In this document: positions 61,666-64,000 of the stretch, in pieces | Layout of the letters: every line of letters begins with the position of its first letter | Position numbering within the stretch: the stretch's first letter is position 1 | Assembly: GCF_037026715.1 (NCBI RefSeq) | Contig: NZ_JBANCG010000001.1 | Coordinates: forward strand, 620,001-684,000 | Origin: Breoghania sp037026715 | GTDB taxonomy: Bacteria; Pseudomonadota; Alphaproteobacteria; Rhizobiales; Stappiaceae | DNA: 64,000 bases | Direction: 5' to 3' | Notes under the pieces: model-generated | The model's database searches: none | Seen by the model: only the letters and a program-made list of their open reading frames with translations | What the model was told of the DNA's origin: nothing | Made by a program: the position numbers and the translations under genes

Positions 61666-62625
61666 GTGTTGCAGTTCGGTTTGCGTTCCTTTTCGCTTTC
61701 GCCCGCCTTTTTCGGCGCCCGTCGCCCTTTTCCGGCGCGCGCTTGCCCGGGGCTGGCCGCCGCCGGCCTTGCGGCGCTGCTGTCCGCTTCCCTGCCGGCC
61801 GCCGCGCAAGAGCCGGCCGCCATGGCACCGGCCGTCCTTGCATCGGGGGACCTCGCCCCGCATCGGGCGGTCTACGATCTGAAGCTCGGCGATTCCTCCG
61901 ACCGGTCCGGCATCGCGGCGGTTGACGGGCGCATCGTCTACGAGACCAGCGGGTCGACCTGCGACGGCTACACCTCGACATTCCGGCTGGTGATGCGGGT
62001 TTTCGATACCAAGGGCGGCTCGCAGCTCTCCGACCTGCAGACCTCGGCTTACGAATCGGCCGACGGGTTCGACTTCACCGTGCGCACCTTCGCCAACGGT
62101 GTCGCCACCGAGGACACGCTCGGCCGGGCGCGGCACCAGGACGATACGGTCATAGTCGATCTGAAGCGGCCGGAGGAGGAGAGCATCACCTTGCAGGGCA
62201 AGGCGCTGTTCCCGATCGAGCACACGCGCGCGATCATCGCCGCCGCCAAGGCCGGCAAGCGCATTCTGCAGGCCGATACCTTCGACGGTTCGGAGAGCGG
62301 GCGCGCGATCTTCCCGACGCTGTCGGTCATCGGCAAGGAAGTTGATCCGGCGCAGCGCGAAGCCCCGAAGGCCGGCAAGCGCGGCGAGGACGACGCAGCG
62401 GCGGTCGCCGTCATCGGCAAGGGACGGGCGTGGCCGGTGACGGTAAGCTTCTATGCGCCGAACATGCCGATGGAGGAGAGCGAGCCGGTCTATTCGATCT
62501 CCTTCCTCCAGTATGAAAACGGCGTCACGCGCCGGATGCGGCTCGACTACGGCGACTTCTCCGTCATCGGCAAGCTGAGCGCGTTCGAATACCAGGAGCC
62601 GGCGGCGCCTTGCCCGGGGAACTGA
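61666..62625 (+). CDS. eipB: EipB-family (DUF1849) periplasmic envelope protein
   Basis: A 319-residue exported protein. After a signal peptide (hydrophobic part GLAAAGLAALLSASLPAAAQ) comes the EipB core: LAPHRAVYDLKLGDSSDRSGIAAVDGRIVYETSGSTCDGYTSTFRLVMRVFDTKGG and, near the C-terminus, SISFLQYENGVTRRMRLDYGDFSVIGKL. Two conserved cysteines (STCDGY and APCPGN) can form the family disulfide. EipB is a beta-spiral protein needed for envelope integrity in Brucella. The start is uncertain: GTG at 61666 has GAAAGG seven bases upstream; ATG at 61615 is an alternative. Confidence 0.85.
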   Translation: MLQFGLRSFSLSPAFFGARRPFPARACPGLAAAGLAALLSASLPAAAQEPAAMAPAVLASGDLAPHRAVYDLKLGDSSDRSGIAAVDGRIVYETSGSTCDGYTSTFRLVMRVFDTKGGSQLSDLQTSAYESADGFDFTVRTFANGVATEDTLGRARHQDDTVIVDLKRPEEESITLQGKALFPIEHTRAIIAAAKAGKRILQADTFDGSESGRAIFPTLSVIGKEVDPAQREAPKAGKRGEDDAAAVAVIGKGRAWPVTVSFYAPNMPMEESEPVYSISFLQYENGVTRRMRLDYGDFSVIGKLSAFEYQEPAAPCPGN

Positions 62626-62901
62626 GGGCTGGCACCGGCGATAGCGAGCGCATCGCACGATGATTTCCAAGGCAATTTCTTAAGTATGTTCGGCAGTATA
62701 TTCGGTTAGGCTGTCTGCTTGCGTGGATACGGTGCCGCGCGGATATATATTATATGCTAAATATTTTATTAAATGGATATATTTTCTTTATTGTCGTTTC
62801 GGACATTATTGAATGTATTCTCTGATAGGTATTCAATATTCATGTAATGAGAATTTTCTAAACATTATTTGATTGACATGTTGCTATGGGAGGGGCCTGC
62901 C
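62626..62901. other. AT-rich leader upstream of the tyrosinase gene
   Basis: A stretch of about 200 bases that is strikingly AT-rich (for example TATATATTATATGCTAAATA near 62744) in a window that is otherwise GC-rich. GGGAGGGG lies about ten bases before the next ATG. It likely contains the promoter, but I cannot define boxes with correct spacing. Confidence 0.7.
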
Positions 62902-64000
62902 ATGTCGATTTCGCTTCATCGTAGATCATTTCTTCTGGCTGGAGCCGGCGCGGGCGCGCTGGCCATGGCGTCGCGGCTCGGCATTACACGGGCGCATGCG
63001 GCCAATGACGGCCCGTTGCGTGTTCGTCGCAATATTTCGACGATGAAACCGGACGATCCGTATTTTGCCGACTACGCCGAGGCGGTGAAAGCCATGCACG
63101 AGCTTTCGCAGGAGGAAGACACGCGCAGCTGGCGGCAGCAATCGCTCATCCATATCAACCACTGTCCGCACGGGAGGCCGGACTTCGCCGCCTGGCACCG
63201 GCAATATCTCGTCTATTTCGAGCGTATCTGCGGCGCGCTTATCGGCAAGCCGGAGTTCGCGCTCGGCTATTGGGACTGGACGACGAATTCCGGCCGGCTG
63301 CCGGGCGCCTTCTTCGCTGCCGGACCGCTCAACGTCACCTTCTGGAACGATCCCTCGGATGCACAGTCGGACAATTGGGGGCCTTACGAGGTGACGACGG
63401 TGGGCACGCGGAACCTGACGCCGACATTCGGCTTGCAGGATGATCCTGTCCGCGGCGGCGCTTTCACCGCCCAGACCATCAGTTCCATTCAGCGCATTCC
63501 GGCGTTCTCGCCGTACCAGACGGCGCTGGAGGGAACGCCGCACAATTCCGGGCACGTGGTCACCGGTACACCGAACGGCCATATGATCGACGGCATGTCT
63601 CCGCTTGATCCGGCTTTCTGGATGCATCACGGCAATGTCGACCGGCTGTGGGCGGAGTGGCAGGCGGCGGGCAACACGACGCCGTCCCAGCCCCAGGTCT
63701 ACAACGACCAGTTCTACGATACGGACGGCAAGCCGGTTGCGAACGTTACGGCTCAGTCGGGCGTCGATTTCCGCTCGCTCGGCTATACCTACGACACGCT
63801 GACCGACATGGCGATGAGGGAGGTGAGCTCGACCTTCCAGTTGCCGGAGGAGAAAAACCAGTCGGCGCTGAGCGGCATCGCGGCCCCCAGGCTGGAGCCG
63901 GATGTGCTCTCCACCGTCTCCGCCGACGAGACCGCACGGCTGAATGTGGCCGTCGATATCCCGGTCGCCGTCCCCGAACTCGTCTCCGTTCTCTTCCGCA
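62902..64000 (+). CDS. Tat-exported tyrosinase/polyphenol oxidase, partial (runs off window)
   Basis: At least 366 residues of a type-3 copper enzyme oxidising phenols and catechols. A twin-arginine signal (HRRSFLLAGAG) begins the chain. CuA ligands are likely His87, His90 and His99 (INHCPHGRPDFAAWHRQY). CuB ligands are His214, His218 and His242/243 (PHNSGHVV, DPAFWMHHGNVDRLW). The sequence after about 260 enters the beta-rich C-terminal region. The gene continues beyond 64000. It is isolated and follows an AT-rich leader, suggesting possible recent acquisition. Confidence 0.9.
   Translation, partial: MSISLHRRSFLLAGAGAGALAMASRLGITRAHAANDGPLRVRRNISTMKPDDPYFADYAEAVKAMHELSQEEDTRSWRQQSLIHINHCPHGRPDFAAWHRQYLVYFERICGALIGKPEFALGYWDWTTNSGRLPGAFFAAGPLNVTFWNDPSDAQSDNWGPYEVTTVGTRNLTPTFGLQDDPVRGGAFTAQTISSIQRIPAFSPYQTALEGTPHNSGHVVTGTPNGHMIDGMSPLDPAFWMHHGNVDRLWAEWQAAGNTTPSQPQVYNDQFYDTDGKPVANVTAQSGVDFRSLGYTYDTLTDMAMREVSSTFQLPEEKNQSALSGIAAPRLEPDVLSTVSADETARLNVAVDIPVAVPELVSVLFR

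Overview
The window is chromosomal DNA from a high-GC alphaproteobacterium, most likely of the order Hyphomicrobiales (Rhizobiales). The evidence is the mix of Anbu proteasome-like peptidase, ATP12 chaperone, EipB, BigR-type sulfide regulator, phasin, DUF1489 and DUF482 proteins, very high third-position GC, and dense palindromic intergenic repeats of the rhizobial type. I cannot name the genus from sequence alone.

Layout. 0-5.5 kb: a PQQ glucose-type dehydrogenase split into a membrane-anchor gene and a periplasmic catalytic gene, a repeat cluster, a cold-shock gene, then a HAD phosphatase and ATP12. 5.5-9.8 kb (minus strand): the four-gene Anbu cluster (ATP-grasp, alpha-E, transglutaminase-like, Anbu). 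10-21 kb: pccB and pccA for propionyl-CoA carboxylation, separated by a two-component system, folB, lrgAB, a DUF4336 gene and a CDF metal exporter; pccA continues into a HAD phosphatase and acylphosphatase. 21-24 kb: two different GIY-YIG genes, each beside its own hairpin repeat family, with lipB, a fliN-like gene and tRNA-Leu(GAG) between them; a 140-bp unit is tandemly repeated 4.5 times after the tRNA.

24-45 kb: mgtE, a VOC protein and a thioesterase, then leucine-degradation genes scattered among others (ivd at 27 kb, mccB at 35 kb, mccA at 43 kb). Between them lie a diguanylate cyclase, a ClpP-like protease, a globin-like gene without the expected heme ligand, a rhodanese, a GST, a PAS histidine kinase with a double-receiver regulator, and a sulfide/persulfide module (BigR, rhodanese-DUF2892, TauE, persulfide dioxygenase). 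45-64 kb: cytochrome c, panC, a VWA protein with a membrane J-protein, a D-Ala-D-Ala carboxypeptidase with SPOR domain, a phasin, clpS-clpA, azlCD, HIT, a GNAT protein, RidA-GDPD, eipB, and a Tat-exported tyrosinase that runs off the window after an AT-rich leader.

The most unusual aspect is the repeat landscape. At least six palindromic families fill most gaps. One family (B) sits inside another (C) at the same point in two loci, and a third locus shows the uninterrupted site. The pairing of GIY-YIG nuclease genes with hairpin repeats at 21-24 kb is the best candidate for an undescribed repeat-propagating system. The Anbu cluster is a described gene set whose biochemical role I understand to be unresolved.
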